Source: Trichosphaerium sp. ATCC 40318
Lineage: Eukaryota > Discosea > Flabellinia > Trichosidae
Reading direction: 5' to 3'
DNA: 64,000 bases
Assembly: GCA_038496445.1 (NCBI GenBank)
Contig: JALMLS010000360.1
Coordinates: 1 to 64,000 of the forward strand
Below the pieces are notes generated by a model. It saw only the letters and a program-made list of their open reading frames with translations. It made no database searches and was not told the origin of the DNA. This document shows, in pieces, positions 35,489-48,800 of this stretch (positions are counted from its first letter, which is position 1; every line of letters begins with the position of its first letter). The translations under genes and the position numbers were made by a program.

Positions 35489-36561
35489 TCAAACTAACAA
35501 CAATGAAAGAAGTACACTGGCTATCAATGTGCCAAAGCAAAGGCTAAATGCAGATGCGCCACTCTCCGTACGCATCGCCGGTGCGCTAGTAGTAGGTAGA
35601 GTTGTAGGCATAGTGGTTGGTTGCGAAGTGATTGGTGGGCTAGTGGTAGGTGGTGTAGTTGGAGGCATAGTGGTTGGTGGCGGTGATGGTACAACAGGTG
35701 CCAGTGTAACAGTAGCATTTTCACCCATCACTCGTGGATCAACAACACGGAAGTAAGGATCAGATGCTGAAGTGTTTCTTTGTTTTTCAGAAGCTGTAAG
35801 CTATAAGAAACAAAGAAAAGTTAAAATTTAATCGATGACAGAACTTGGCCGAAAATCGATTTGAACAGTACACTGTTATGACGTACAATGAGCATATCGA
35901 CTGAATTGACATAGTGTAGATTAGCATAATCTTGTTTTGTACCATTACTCAAAAAAGTCAACCCTTGTCTTTTGTATGTGCTATTTTTGTATAAAGTAAT
36001 AACTGGTTGATAGTCAAATCCTGTGAATGTAATATATGCCAGAGCATCAACTACACTATCTTCTGATGATGTAACATCTATTGTAAACTTTGTTATATTC
36101 TCTGTTCCGCTTATTTCACCAAGCCATATAACTGGTCCATTGCGTGAGATCTCATTTGAGTCGCTTATTGAGATGATTTGAGCGTAAAGTGTGTACTCTG
36201 TTAGGGAGGATTGTGGTCTCTCAATCCATACCATAACATGCTGATTCATTGCTTCATTGTAAATAGCTTTGACTGGTCCTACGTTCACTTCATCAGGGAG
36301 TGCGTAGACGACTTCAGATGAGAAATCTTCTTCCTTTACAAAAAAAATATCAGCAAACATACGTCTGCAGTTTTTTCTTACTGCGTTCAATAGAATCGCT
36401 ATTATAGTATCTGGTCCTCCAAATGTAATCAAAAGAGTTTTACCATCCTTTGCGTTAGTCGAGGTAGTTTCGGTTAAACTCTCAGTAAAGGCTATGCATA
36501 AAAGAACAAAGAGGTAAGAAACCGACAGTTTGAGATTTCTTGGTTTTTTCGTACTTTGCAT
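35489..36561 (-). CDS. Secreted GPI-anchored surface protein
   Basis: Predicted cell-surface glycoprotein of unknown function. From ATG 36559-36561 there is a basic start and a hydrophobic signal peptide (LSVSYLFVLLCIAF). An ectodomain with several N-x-S/T sites (GTENITKF, YKNSTY, LSNGTK) follows, probably after a 48-nt intron near 36345. The last exon (35489-35800) carries a Thr/Pro-rich stalk (TTMPPTTPPTTSPPITSQP) and ends in a hydrophobic tail (LCFGTLIASVLLSLLLV) directly at the stop, typical of a GPI-anchor signal. The penultimate donor is either near 35867 or 35843; both keep the frame. The ectodomain fold is not recognised. It may be only the 3' part of a larger gene that begins upstream. 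Confidence 0.65.
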
Positions 36562-39090
36562 GATGTATGCTGGGTGTGGTGAATTAGGATCCTTCAGGGA
36601 AAACGAACTTACTACAGTGCCAGTACTATTACTATAGAAGTATAGGTAACGTTGTGTATCTATATGAGTAAGTCAGCGAACATTGGTGACTTACATAGAC
36701 TGAAACATATCGCAAAATATGCAACAGAACAAAGTTTACTTACTTTTATCGTAACTTATAGCATCAGAAACTATTCTAGAGAAACCTGTCGTATTTCCTT
36801 GTACATACTAGGATAGATAAATAAGTGTCGGGATACAGCACGATGTTCATTTTCAGTTTTTTTGAAGAAAATACACGCGTGTAGTTGATACAAAAGTGTT
36901 CACCAACGATGTTGTACGAGTGAAAGTTTTACGTACATGAGTTCCATTAAAGGTGTAACCACTGTAACTAGATTGTCCTCCACCGAAAGAAAGAAAAACA
37001 AGTTCATCATCGCCTGGTATAAGAGCTAGAAGTTCTCCTCCAAAGGTGTCTTCAACGCTGAAATTCGCTTTTGTCAAAACAGCTGTACAGTGATTAGTAA
37101 TAATAGATGTTAATTACAGATAAAATCACTGTCAAAAGGGAAACCACCGAAACTGCTTTTTTTTTGATTGTAGAAACAACTGTTGGGGTGACACGTCACG
37201 TTGTGTTTTGAAAGTTAAAAGAATATAATATGAAATTAAGTGCAGGGAGATATTCCGAAGACTGCTAAAAAGACAACATTGGTAAAAAAAAAATCAAGAA
37301 TTCGCGAATTTCGTATCGAAAAAATGTTCTGAACATCCCCTTTGTTTTAGTTCTATTTATTCAAATTCTTACTTGTCACCCACGCGAATATACTTGTGTA
37401 AGCAAATATAAACATAAGACATCTTCTTTGGGGTGATAAGTAAGAATTTGAATGAATAGAACTAAAACAGGTTAAAAAACCAGCTCTTTAAAGTGACTGT
37501 TCTTCGATTTCAATTTTGGGGCAAACTGCTTTTTTTTTTTTTTTTGGGAATTCTTAATTGGGTGCACCCAAAACCGACGATCGGTTTCGCTTTATTCAAG
37601 ATACTGAACGCGCTCTTAGTTTGTATGTCCAGTTTTAAAGTACCTTGCTCTTCTCCAATGTGTAAGGTGAAAGAAAAGATTGCTACTCCGTTTACTCTTG
37701 TTCCAAAGGTAACGCTGGCGATTGCTACCGTTTTTGTACCGTTTAGCTCAAGTGACGTCATTAGCGAACCCCATTCTTGGTTAAGAGCGACATAGTCGTC
37801 CATTGGAGATTCAAAGGCTAGTACCAGCAGTTTAGTTACAATAATGTTATACGCTCACTATCAATTAAGAACAGCTTGAAATACGCGATTTTACGCATTT
37901 ATAGAGCCGTTTAACAAGTTGATTAGAGTACTCGTACCCAAAGTAAAAAGTAGAATCGATAATACCGATAATAGACGTATAACCATTCTTGTTGATGCTA
38001 TGACAATATGTAAGATGCTTTTTGCGTAAATCTAGCTAGATCCAAAGTTGGTGACTTAACTATCCAAATATGTTCATATTACATACGTATGTATACCTCT
38101 TAATACCACGAATTCATTGGGAAATGACCACTATATGTTGTCATGATCCTTGAGTTTTTAGGCCATCTCCCACTAAACTTATGGATATGTCTAAAACGAG
38201 AGCATCTCAAAGGCTACGTGAGTGTTATTCTAGTGTTAAATCGAGTAGGAGTGATTGTAACTTTGTCTCTTACACGCAAGCACCCTGACACAACAGTTCC
38301 AGATATCACAGTACCTGAGATTTGCATTGTAAAGGATGATGGTTTGTTTACTTCATGCTCATATTCAGTCGACATAGATATGATGATATGCATCATAATA
38401 GTCTCAGAAATCCGCGGATATTGAGAAAGCTCAAACATTCTTTGAGCTGCAGAAACAACCAGTACAAACATTAAGCTTTAACAAGTGATACAAGCATTGG
38501 ATGCATGTCCCTAATAGCAGTAGTCACCTATACAAACTAAGTCAATAATGTAGTCCATTATCACAAAAACATACCTTGTCAACACGTGACAAAAACCATT
38601 TCGTAAAAGAAAGAAAACAAAACTGTTGTTGTATAAATTGTTGGCATTTTATCTTATATGAGTAGATAGTGTTGAACGTACATGATAGAATAGTGGGTAG
38701 AGTAGGGCTGTGGCAACGACCAGAACTCGTCAACATACTCCTATATTGGGATGATGCCTTTCTGTTCTTGCTGTGAACAATCTATGTTGTGATCTGATCT
38801 TGTAAAGCGGATACATAGTTCGCACAGCTATTCACTGTATCAGGTGAAGCTAAGGTTGTCATTGCACAGTACTGGCCGAACACTGAGAACAAAAAGGCCT
38901 CGTCCAGGTCAATTCCACTAGCTACTGTTGCCATCCTAGTCAGTGTAAAACTTTCACTTATCACGTGATACAAATATATAAACCTAGCTGTACGTGGGTA
39001 TGTGAGATTGTTGAATGTGAAACCAAACATTGATATTAAACTTACAGTGTTACTTGAATCGCTTACGTAACTATTGAAAAATGGTTTCAT
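36562..39090 (-). other. Unresolved secreted-type exons
   Basis: Several minus-strand open segments with plausible splice sites look like exons of extracellular protein(s). Examples are 38782-39090 (FGFTFNNLTYPR ... SVFGQYCAMTTLA), 38214-38471, 37510-37803 (ELNGTKTVAIASVTFGT) and 36950-37077 (GGELLALIPGDDELVFLSF, GYTFNGTH), then YVQGNTTGFSRIVSDA near 36770. They share FGQ and TFN-type strings with the gene at 35489-36561. They could be its 5' exons or a tandem relative. A continuous model could not be built. Confidence 0.45.
37344..37468. repeat. Long foldback (hairpin) repeat
   Basis: Two arms of about 30-38 nt (from gttttagttctatttattca and the matching strand ending gaatagaactaaaac) are near-perfect inverted repeats separated by roughly 45-60 nt. 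The arms extend through cttrtcaccc with one mismatch. The element lies between candidate exons of the secreted-protein region. It could be a small foldback element or an intronic RNA hairpin. Confidence 0.75.
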
Positions 39091-39299
39091 TTGTTATAAC
39101 CGACTCAATTGTTTAGTATAAAAGGACACAATAAAATGTTTTCTATCTAAGATTATCGAAGTCAACGACTCAAACAAGTGAGCTGCTACAAATTTAACTA
39201 TCACATAAGATTGTTGTATGTAAAACGAAACATTTAGCAATTCCTACCACGAGCGTTTCTATACTGTTGTTTATTGTTCTGCTCAGTAACACGATTTAG

Positions 39300-42200
39300 T
39301 TAATTCTTCCCAGTTTCAAGACGAGCTATTTTATCCAGTACTTCAGCAAGCCTTGCTTGTAAGTTATTGTTGGTTTCTTGTAACTCAGCAATGTATTTTT
39401 TCTGATTTGCAATACTATGGGATAAGTTTCTGTTGGCTTGCTCCAGATCCTCATTACTTGGTTTTTGTTCGGCATTGAGATTATTGTTTGACTCTTCTTC
39501 ATCAGGCTCTACATGAGAAGCCCATAGTTTTCTTGTATTGCCAATTAGCAAAAAGAATAGAAGTGTAATTCTTACCGGCTACTAATGAAGTTGTCGTCAT
39601 CAGAATTGTATACGTCATCTGAGTCATCTGAATTATTACCAGACACAACCTGTTCATTTGGTTTATTTATGTTTATATTCTTCTTCATGGCTCTATCGCT
39701 TTTCTTTGGCTCGATGTCTTTCCTTTTCGGTACCACTTTGATGATGTAACGAGCAATGGTTTGATTATCTGAACTCATCATAAGTAAGAACTAAATAAAT
39801 ACCATTTGTTTCTTGATTGTACCTTGTGCAACAACAAGCTCATCGTACACTGCTGTTTTTAGTTTCCCTTCTTTCAGAGGTTTACCTGAGTGGTCTACCA
39901 ACGCGTAATGGCTTTGGTATCCTGGCTTTATTGGGTTCCCTCTTAAGACGTCATTTGAATGGACCTTAAGATAAAAAAGTTAACGTGGCTATATATGTTG
40001 ATTACTTACAGGATATGTATTGCCAGGCGTGACAAAACTTAGGATAAGGGTATTTTCTCCTTTTCCTGAGGCATCATATGAACAAGCGTATTTGATACTC
40101 CTCTGATATTCAAAGAAAAATGTGAGCACGTGCATAATTTAAACGGTTTTGTTTAGCGTACAGTGAAGTAAATGCCTTGACCATAGTAACCAGCATCCAA
40201 AGAGCTCACAGTCCCAAAACCAGCTGCTACAATACTGTACGCAGCTTCTTCACTAGCTCCATGTACCATCAATATCACTGGTAACTAAAAACAAGATTGT
40301 AAGCACGATTTGAGCAGGACTACTTACATCTACTGCTGAAGCGTCATCAGCATCAGTTGATCCATTTTGTGGAGCGAGTGCCTCATACTTTTGGTAAACA
40401 GCATCTCTGTAATCCTTATTAATATTATCTTCCTTCCATTCCTGCTTTTTAAACAAGTTTGGTAGATCCCTTTAAATAGAGGTTAGAATTACAAGGGCAA
40501 TCAATACCATAATTTGTTCTTTTGGATATCGTACTGATGTCTGTATTTCAATAGTTTGTTGGCTCTTCCAAAGGTTTCAGTCAAGATATCGTTACAAACT
40601 AGAGTTGCTTCTACAAGATTGTATTTGTTGAAACCATGCATTGTTGACAATTCTTGTTTTAGGATGTTTAATTCTCTTACAGCTACTTTATCATTTGTAT
40701 CAAGAAGGTTCAGTGTTCTGTAATGAGTCGCATTTGATACAAACCCACTTAAAAAAAAATTACATAGTTAAAAATAAATACAACAATATTGAACGCACGT
40801 GACTTTAGATCTGTCCCAATTGTATGAGTAATTCAGTCGTGGATTTATATCCCATCTGCGTTTGCTTTTTAATCCTTACAGTTTGTTGTAAACAAAACTA
40901 GGTACAAAACACTAACTTCCTACCTGTAGTGCATTTGGTAGCTTCTAAATCGTCATATTGCTCTGAATTATCACCCCACATGTCTTTAGGAAGGTCGTAA
41001 AGAATACCTTTCATTAATTCTCCGTCCCCTTTCCAAAAATCCTGAGGAGAAAAAAAAAACAAGTGTTAGGAAGATATTGTTGAATGATTTTCTGGTTTGT
41101 GTGTTATTATCAGGTAACGTACTTGCGAAAATGCAAGCTTGGGATCACATATTGTACAAATTAAATGACAAATACCTTTTACCATTGCCAGTTCAAAATA
41201 AGAACGTGTTGGCTGGGCATGTATTAGTAGGTACTGTATATTCTTAGCATACCAATTGTTGCAGCCATGCATTAATATCTGCCGCTGTTAACTCTCCATC
41301 TCTGCTTGATTTATGTTTGCTTTTGAAGTATGAACAAGAGAGCCATAGATCACGTGATTGTTGAAAATATGGTAGGAGTTTTAAAACATTAATGAACAAC
41401 TCAACAGACCCAGATTCTTGTAAGTGAATCATGTTGATTAACAGTACTCGAAAAAAGTCTTGCCAAAGTTTTGTAGACGGCAAAATGCCGCCAGTTTCTT
41501 TTAGTAAAGTGAAGAATAATGAAGTCATTATTCCTGAATCTAAACACAAAATAAGTCCTCGGTCAATTTACAAACAAGTGACAAACACACCATGATTAAG
41601 AGTTTCTTCATCAAAGCTGATAGGTGCAATATTCGCCATTGCTTTGAGTAGCATCACAACTGCATTCAAGCCCGCATGCGCTGTAGAAAGAAGTGAGTTA
41701 CAGTCTATATTAATATCTTGTTACATCACCTGCATAAAGTAGAGGTGTCTCTCCTTTATTATTAGCTATGTCAATAGTGGCGTTTGCTTTTATTAACATA
41801 GACACAACTTTATTGTTATATTCTTTAACTACAGCAATGTTAGTTCTTGTAGACTATTTACGACTGTCACATTACCTGCATGAAATAAAGCTGTATTTCC
41901 GTCATTATCAGCTGCGTCAACGTTTGCATTTCCTGCGATCAAGATTGACATCACCTCACAACTACTCCTAAGACTTAAACGTGCTAAAAATAAAGTGAGT
42001 TTCAAAAAAAAGTTTTGTCTATCGTGTGATACAAAGGTACCTGCATAGATCAAAGGAGTCTCTCCCTCGTTGTTGGTGGCATCAATATTGGCATTTGCTT
42101 TTACCAGCATTGATAAAACTTTAAGGTGAGAATAGAGGACTAAAGGAAAATATCAGTATCAGCCGCTAGTTTTTATTCTGTTGTGCCACCTGCTGTATGT

Positions 42201-44185
42201 AAAGCTGTATTTCCTTCTTTATCCTTTGCGTCGATATTTGCATTCGCTTGAATTAACATTGAAACCCTTTCTTTATATCCCTGTTGTACTACAGGCAACA
42301 TAAGTTAACCGAAATTAATTGGATAAGAACTTGACATGTTACCTGATAGAATTAAGGGCGTATTTCCATATGAATCAACAACTTCAGTATTTGCTTTTGC
42401 TGCTAGCAACATTGAAATGTCAAAAACATCTTCACTATACTGCACTTAAAGGAAACGTGAGTTAGAATTTATGTGGGTTAAGCACAGTTACCTGCAAAAT
42501 ATAAAGCTGTTTCACCTTGTTTTGTGGCAGCGTTTACGTTTGCTTTTGCTTCAATTAACATTGCCACAGCTTCTGAGTTTTTATTACTTGCTTTATTGTA
42601 GGGTGAGTGACAGCTGTTGTACAGACTGTTGTGGTATTACCTGCGTAAAGTAAAGCTGTGTTTCCGTATTTATCAACTCCAATTTCGGTGTTTGCGCCTG
42701 CTCCGATTAGCATTGAAATGACTTTGTTGTTACTACATTCCACTATAGGTTGTCAATCAATTGTTTTGAATGGTATTTGAAGTGACGTTACCTGCATAAA
42801 GTAAAGCTGTCTTGCCATCTTTATCAACAACATCAACATTCGCTTTTACATTTAATAACAGTGAACAAATTTCAGTAAACTTATCACCGTTGTTCTCAGC
42901 TAAAGTAAAAAATGAGAACGTCATTTAGAATGTAGAATTTGAGGAATATTTGAGGAATATTTGAGGAATGTACGTGTACGGAATTACTACTCTACGCCCA
43001 ACCACAAAGTATAAAAAGGTAAGGTTTTTTCTCGCTATACGCTGTAATGCTAGTTTTGTTGGTGGCTGTTGGTACTGTCGCGTGAGTGCAAAAGAAGATT
43101 TTTACTAATTAAATGCACTGAAGGATGCGAAAATACTATAGGTCTTTGTGTGACTTCATAAGAGCAAGCATTTTTTTTTACAAACAAATAAAATAAGTGT
43201 AAAATACTTTTTGTAGCACGTTACCTGCATAAAGTAAAGCTGTTTTGCCATATTTTTTATCAGCAACTTCTATATTTGCGTTTACTTTTATTAACACGGA
43301 AACAATACTGGTGTTACCGTATTGAGCTAAAAGAAAGTGTGACTTGTTTAAGTTAAGAAAAACTTGTGACTTTCACCTGCACAAAGTAAAGCTGTCTCTC
43401 CTCGTTTGTTAGTAGCATCAACATTGGCCTTTGCTGCAATCAACATTGACACAATTTCTACTGTACATGGTCTGCATCCGTACACTAAGGCAATTGAGCA
43501 AGCTGCAGTTATGACACAACAATATTACCTGTATTAAGTAAAACTGAGTTTTCGTCTTTATCAACAGCATTGACGTCAGCATCGGCTTTGATTAGTAAGG
43601 ATACAGTTTCTTTTTGTTCTAAATGGCGATGTGAGTTGCACATTGTATCTGTGATATTATTACCTGCATACATCAAAGCTGTCCATCCATCTTCATCAAC
43701 AGCATTAACATTTGCATTGGCTTTGATTAGTATTGATACAACTTCATTGTGTCCATTTTGTGCTAATCAATGATGAGTTAACGTTGTATCTCACCTGATA
43801 TGTTACCCGCCCACATCAAAGGTGTCAATTTGCGGTTATCAACAACATCAATATTTGCATTTGCGTTTAGTAATGCAGACACAATTAAACTGTATCCTTC
43901 TTTGGCTAACAAAATACAAAAAAATAAGTTTACTTATTCGCAATTACGTCACGTGTGACGCTGATATTACCTGCACAATGTAAAGCTGTTTCTCCAGTTT
44001 TAATATCAAGAGTATCAATATCACTATTCGAATCCGCCTTTAGTAAAGTTGACGAAACCATTTTAATATCCCCAGTACGCACTACAGTCAAGCCATGAGA
44101 AAGAATTAATGTATTTCCTGCTGTTACCTGCGTGGAGTAAATCTGTCGCATTATTTGGGTTTTCTTTGCCTGGTGTTTCCGCCAT
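39300..44185 (-). CDS. Ankyrin-repeat PARP, older paralogue
   Basis: Second full member of the family. It starts at ATG 44183-44185 (MAETPGKENPNNATDLLHA). About 14 ankyrin exons follow down to about 41600, each one repeat with phase-1 introns, as in the plus-strand gene. Here both exons and introns have diverged, and one intron (about 42900-43220) is much longer. Next come the pre-catalytic exons (KLWQDFFRVLL, PTRSYFELAMVKGICHLIC, DFWKGDGELMKGILYDLP, NWDRSKVT, ATHYRTLNLLDTNDKVAVRE). The PARP domain has an intact triad: VHGASEE, GQGIYF, VYDELVV. The linker is Lys/Asp-rich and the C-terminal coiled coil is short (KLWASHVEPDEEESNNN). It ends at TAA 39300-39302. The predicted activity is ADP-ribosylation of unknown targets. 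Confidence 0.85.
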
Positions 44186-44373
44186 AACGCGTTGTCACTA
44201 GCGTAGTTGTTTTAAAATTACACCGGAAAGTATGATGATTGTTAGTGTGTACGGTAAACAGTTTACCGTAACGCTGTTAATGGTTGGACGTAAGGATAAA
44301 TATGTTAATCTCGCGGAGAGTTAATACTTGTATTGATTTCTATTCGCGAAAAAAAATTAGCGTAAAAAAGGTA

Positions 44374-44935
44374 TCACGTGATTTCTTCGTAGAAGTACGC
44401 ATTCCAACTTTTGAGTGATAATATCTGGAGTTTCTCATGTACTGCTAAAGCGGTGAGAAATAGAGTAGAGGTTCCACCATACTCCAGAGTGAGTGTGTTA
44501 ATACACGACAAGACGCTATCTAGCGTTAGGAAAACCACCGAAATGTTCGTAACGAAATAATAATATGATATATTTTGTTCGCAAGGAATTTCTACCGTAC
44601 TAGATCGATAGACGGCTTTTGGGAGGGAAGCCAAAGTTTACTCGGTAACCTACGCACTGCATGATGTGTACTGTTGCAAAACATGTAAGGAGAATCTGTT
44701 TATTACATAAAGGAAGCTCATTGTTTGCTTACATTCAAACAATAATGCTTTCTATTGGTAACATGACAAGTTCTGGATACACCCTGTGGATAGCACACAA
44801 GAACCTGCCAATGAAGTCCTTTAAGAATAGCGAGTTATCTATATAGAATTCTGGTAATAGTAAAATATTTAAAGCTAAAAAAGCCTTTTGATTGAAATGT
44901 CCTTGACACGACTCCATTAAGTAAGTAAAGGGCAA
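44374..44935 (-). CDS. Hypothetical protein, model uncertain
   Basis: Two adjacent minus-strand frames may belong to one small gene between the ankyrin-PARP and MORN-like genes. 44735-44935 contains QKAFLALNILLLPEFYIDNS and FIGRFLCAIHRVYPEL. 44374-44634 starts MASLPKAVYRSS and contains LDSVLSCINTLTLEYGGTST. The leucine pattern suggests helical repeats. No splice junction joining them was settled and no family was recognised. Confidence 0.35.
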
Positions 44936-44970
44936 AGTATGGGTGTTCCATTAATTGTTAAGGAAGAAAC

Positions 44971-45561
44971 CTACTTAAAGGGCAATTTATTCATTTCAAA
45001 GACCTTTACACACTTTCCATTTCGATAGAACGAATGAATATCTATAACTCCATCAGGATACCACCTTCTATAATCTCCATCTGGCTCGCCATTGACACAT
45101 TCGAAAAACTCATTAACACTACCATTCGAATGCCATCTCTTAAACTCGCCTTCTCGTAAACCATTCTTGTAAGTACATTGACAAGACATGTTACCATTAC
45201 GATGCCAAGAAGTATATTCTCCATCCAATTTCCCATTTTTATAGGAACAACAAGTTTTCTTGGCAATAGCATGTTCTTTATTCCATAGTTTACCGTCTCT
45301 ATGCGTAACATACCATGTCTCATGCCTACCATGTAATACACCATTTTGAAAGCACGTGCGTGACTTTAAAACTCGATAATACGAGAATTTAAGGAAAACA
45401 CCATTCTTTTCTAGTATATAGTCATATCTTGATGTTGTTGCTGTTTGGTGGTTTAATAACGGCCATTTTAGGTATACTTCCGTGTCTAGTGAGATTATCA
45501 TGTGCTGAAGCTCTAAAGGTATTGCCAAAATGATACTTTCACGTGAGTTCTTTAGTCCCAT
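44971..45561 (-). CDS. F-box-like / MORN-type (YwqK-like) repeat protein
   Basis: Single-exon gene of 196 residues. The N-terminus (IILAIPLELQHMIISL) resembles the Leu/Pro start of an F-box. The rest is a run of about 23-residue repeats of the form NG.L.G.Y..W, such as KNGKLDGEYTSWHRNG, KNGLREGEFKRWHSNG and NGEPDGDYRRWYPDG. These match the MORN-variant repeats annotated as 'antitoxin YwqK-like'. Despite that name there is no evidence of a toxin-antitoxin role here. A related, longer gene lies at 58584-59483. Function is unknown; an F-box would imply ubiquitin-ligase adaptor activity. Confidence 0.7.
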   Translation of the reverse strand: MGLKNSRESIILAIPLELQHMIISLDTEVYLKWPLLNHQTATTSRYDYILEKNGVFLKFSYYRVLKSRTCFQNGVLHGRHETWYVTHRDGKLWNKEHAIAKKTCCSYKNGKLDGEYTSWHRNGNMSCQCTYKNGLREGEFKRWHSNGSVNEFFECVNGEPDGDYRRWYPDGVIDIHSFYRNGKCVKVFEMNKLPFK

Positions 45562-45848
45562 TACAACTCAAATATTGCACATCCCAAGTCACTTAAACTA
45601 GCATCGGGCTTAAGATATTAAAGGTAATGAGTTTCCTTTCCATTGACATGGTAGCCGACACGAATGTGGTTCTCAGATATCATCTCGGTGCGTATTGTAA
45701 GTTTTTTTTACAGTTCTACGTTCAATAGCACATGAGATACTAATTCTATTTACAATTGCCCAAGATCTCAGTGTCAAGGATGAAAAACCCATGCAAAGTA
45801 ATCAATGTCTAATAAAGTGTTTATTCTGACAAGATTGTTTAATACTTT

Positions 45849-48800
45849 CTAGTTTCTTGGAATAGTGTATCCCTCTGGTTTTACAATAGCAACCCAATCT
45901 TGGGAGTTTGGTGCAGTAATCCTAGAGCTACTTACTCTTCTTGGAGCTCTGTATTGTCCAGTTCTTGGATCAAAGAATATTGCCTCCCATCTACCTGAAC
46001 CGAGCTCTGCTCCTACGTTCAAGGTACCACCTGTAGGTAATGATACCACGAAAAATCTAGAGTGCTTAAAGCAATAACCATTACCCAAGTTGCTTGCACA
46101 AGGTCTCATACTGACAAAAGGTATTCTAAACAAAGTTGAACTAAACTGTTACAATAATAAAGAATGCCTTACCGTTGCATAAAATCGATAGCATGTTTTG
46201 TCCAGCCCCAAACAGAGTTACGAGATCTGAAATCTTCTAAGTTGAGATCGTTATGAGCTTGTTGGTATCCAAAATACCATTCACAGCCGGCACCACCTAA
46301 AAGAAAGTCAAAGATATCTCCTTCCATTTCTTTGACTTCTTACCTTGTAAGAGCGATCCCCAAAGAACTTTTGTTCTAACTTCAATATGATTTGCGTTTG
46401 GTGGGTCAGGGCGGACACCAGTCTGGGCAGGTCCTATCTCATCAGAAGTGAGAATCCATTTAGGTCCTCTGCTTTCCTGCGAATGCTTGTTAGCGTGGAA
46501 GTATGGCGCCAATGGCATACTGTAGCTTGCCACCACTTTTTTACTTCGGCAGCAACATTATCTATCCTAGTTTGAATAGAAGCTCCAAGGAAGTTTGATT
46601 TACCAACAAGAGGGCGATAGACTTTCTCCTAAAGAAAAAAGAAAAATATGAGAACGATTTTAAAATTTCGAGAAAAAACCAAATAACTGCCGTCTAGACA
46701 TACGTGATCGGATCCGTATGTATGGACAACTATCAAGTGCTTATAAGCATCCAATCTATCGATATAATCTGTAAATTGAGAACGTTGAGAGTCAGTATTA
46801 GTGTTTTCTTCACCAAGATTCCACGTGATTGCAAGATGGTATCCAAAACGAGCAACAAGTTCTCTGTAGTATACTTTTCTTTGTCTTCCCAAAGCACCTC
46901 CATCAAGTTGTTGATCATTTTCAGTTTCCTGAGTAACAATATGGAGCATAACACCTGTTGCGGAAATGATAAGAACCACGGCAGGAGAGTAGTAGTAGAA
47001 ACATACCTTTAGTGTCCATATGCGTAAATACAACATCCCATTGCGCCAATTTACTCACATCAAACTTGAAACGTTCATTTTTGTTGATCCAAGGGTACAC
47101 ATCCTTACCTTTAGAAACAAGGTAAGTACTCACATCATTTCACAAAAAAGCATTATACCATCTCCCAAAGGAGCATTCATAGTCAAGAAATAGATAGAGT
47201 TCATTCCCTTTGAAGCAAGATAGTTCACAGCACCGATAATATTCTTTCCCTTGTTTCCTTTGAATACAGGATCTCCAGATCTCCAATCACGTGCGTGTGG
47301 ATTGTAACGATGAGTACTAGGCGTATTATCAAACTCATAGTATGCTAAGACCCAAGTTAGAAGAAGTTGAGACACGAACAACACAGAATATCGTACCCAA
47401 GAAGTTTTCGGGAGAATCAGCACCTCCCTTGATGAAGTAGTCTTTTGTTCTTGAGTATTGCATGTAGTGTTCGCCTACGTATTCTAGAATACCGTTGTTC
47501 CTACAACGCTGATGAGAAGGGATTATTCTCATTGTTAACAGTGCAACACTACCTCTTATCACCACCTATGCCACCAATATTGAACGTTCCAGAAGCACCA
47601 TTAAAAGAAGTTACTTGCCCAGCTGTAGATGAGAGCGACTTTGCTACGTCGTTACCAGTACGAAAAGAAGCTGTGACTGAGTAGGTTCCTAAAGAGGAAT
47701 CAACATGTGCCTTCTCTATAGCAAGAACCAGAGCGCACCTGTGAATGGAGGTGTAAAAATACAGCGCCATTTGTTGCCGGAAGTGGCTGAGGTTTCAGCA
47801 GCGTTACCATCAGCAGCAAAGAAACCAGGAATAGTCCACGAACCGCCACCACGTCTAAATACGCAATTAAGCCTGAAATTTGTGAAAGTGGCTGCGTCAG
47901 TCTCTCTTCTTTGTGGTCCAGTAAACGTTACCTAAAATAACAAATGAGACTAAGTGTAAGGGCAAGATGGGCTCTAATGTTCGTACATAGACTGGATGAA
48001 AGCGATGTCCATCTGTTATAATTGTAGGTGCAGTTCTCATTGGTCATGGGGGTGCAGGAGTGGATCCACCGTTTCTTGTAATTTCAAACCAGTTGAAGTT
48101 TAAGCTATTAACGTTGAACTTGATTCGAATGATATGTTTGCCAGCAGATACTGATCCAATATCAGCTCCGTATGTACGCCAAACTTGATGGCCTGTAAAG
48201 AAGTTGTAAGAACACTAGTTGTAATGTCAAGCAAAGAAAGCGTACCTCCAGTAGCAGTAAATGAGATTGTGGCTTTTTTGCTGCCGTCAATAAGAACGTC
48301 GAAAGACTTTCTTGCACTACCACTTGCTGCAACACGTGCGTTGATTCTAAATGAACCCGTCGATATAAAGTATTCGCCAGAAGTTACCCAACCAACATTA
48401 CAACCACCGCCAGAATCAGTGGTTCTTTGCAAGTCAACTCTGTTTGTACCACCTTGATCAGCTCCGCATGATTCACCGCCTTACAAAATTAATAAGTTAC
48501 AGGCTTGTTACAGTACCTGAATTGCCAGCGGAAGAATCCAAGAATCTGTTGAATTTTTCAGCTTGCGTTTTACCAGGTGCAGATCCAGCAACAGTATTGA
48601 CAACTAAAACACAGTAAGGTTTGCTAGTTGTTGAAAAGAAAAAAAAGAAGTAGAAATATTGTACTTTTAAAGTTTCTGTTAAACGTAGAAGACGCTCTTC
48701 CTGTTGCACCTGCTCCAGAGTGTGCTTTTACTGCAAGAGTATGGCTTCCGTATAAATTACTAGAAGGCCATTCGTTAGGGATAGGTCCATCGTCACCATG

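Noticed and set aside
44971-45561. Toxin-antitoxin system suggested by YwqK-like repeats
   Set aside because: The repeat family is named after a bacterial protein only; no toxin partner is present and the gene has an F-box-like start.
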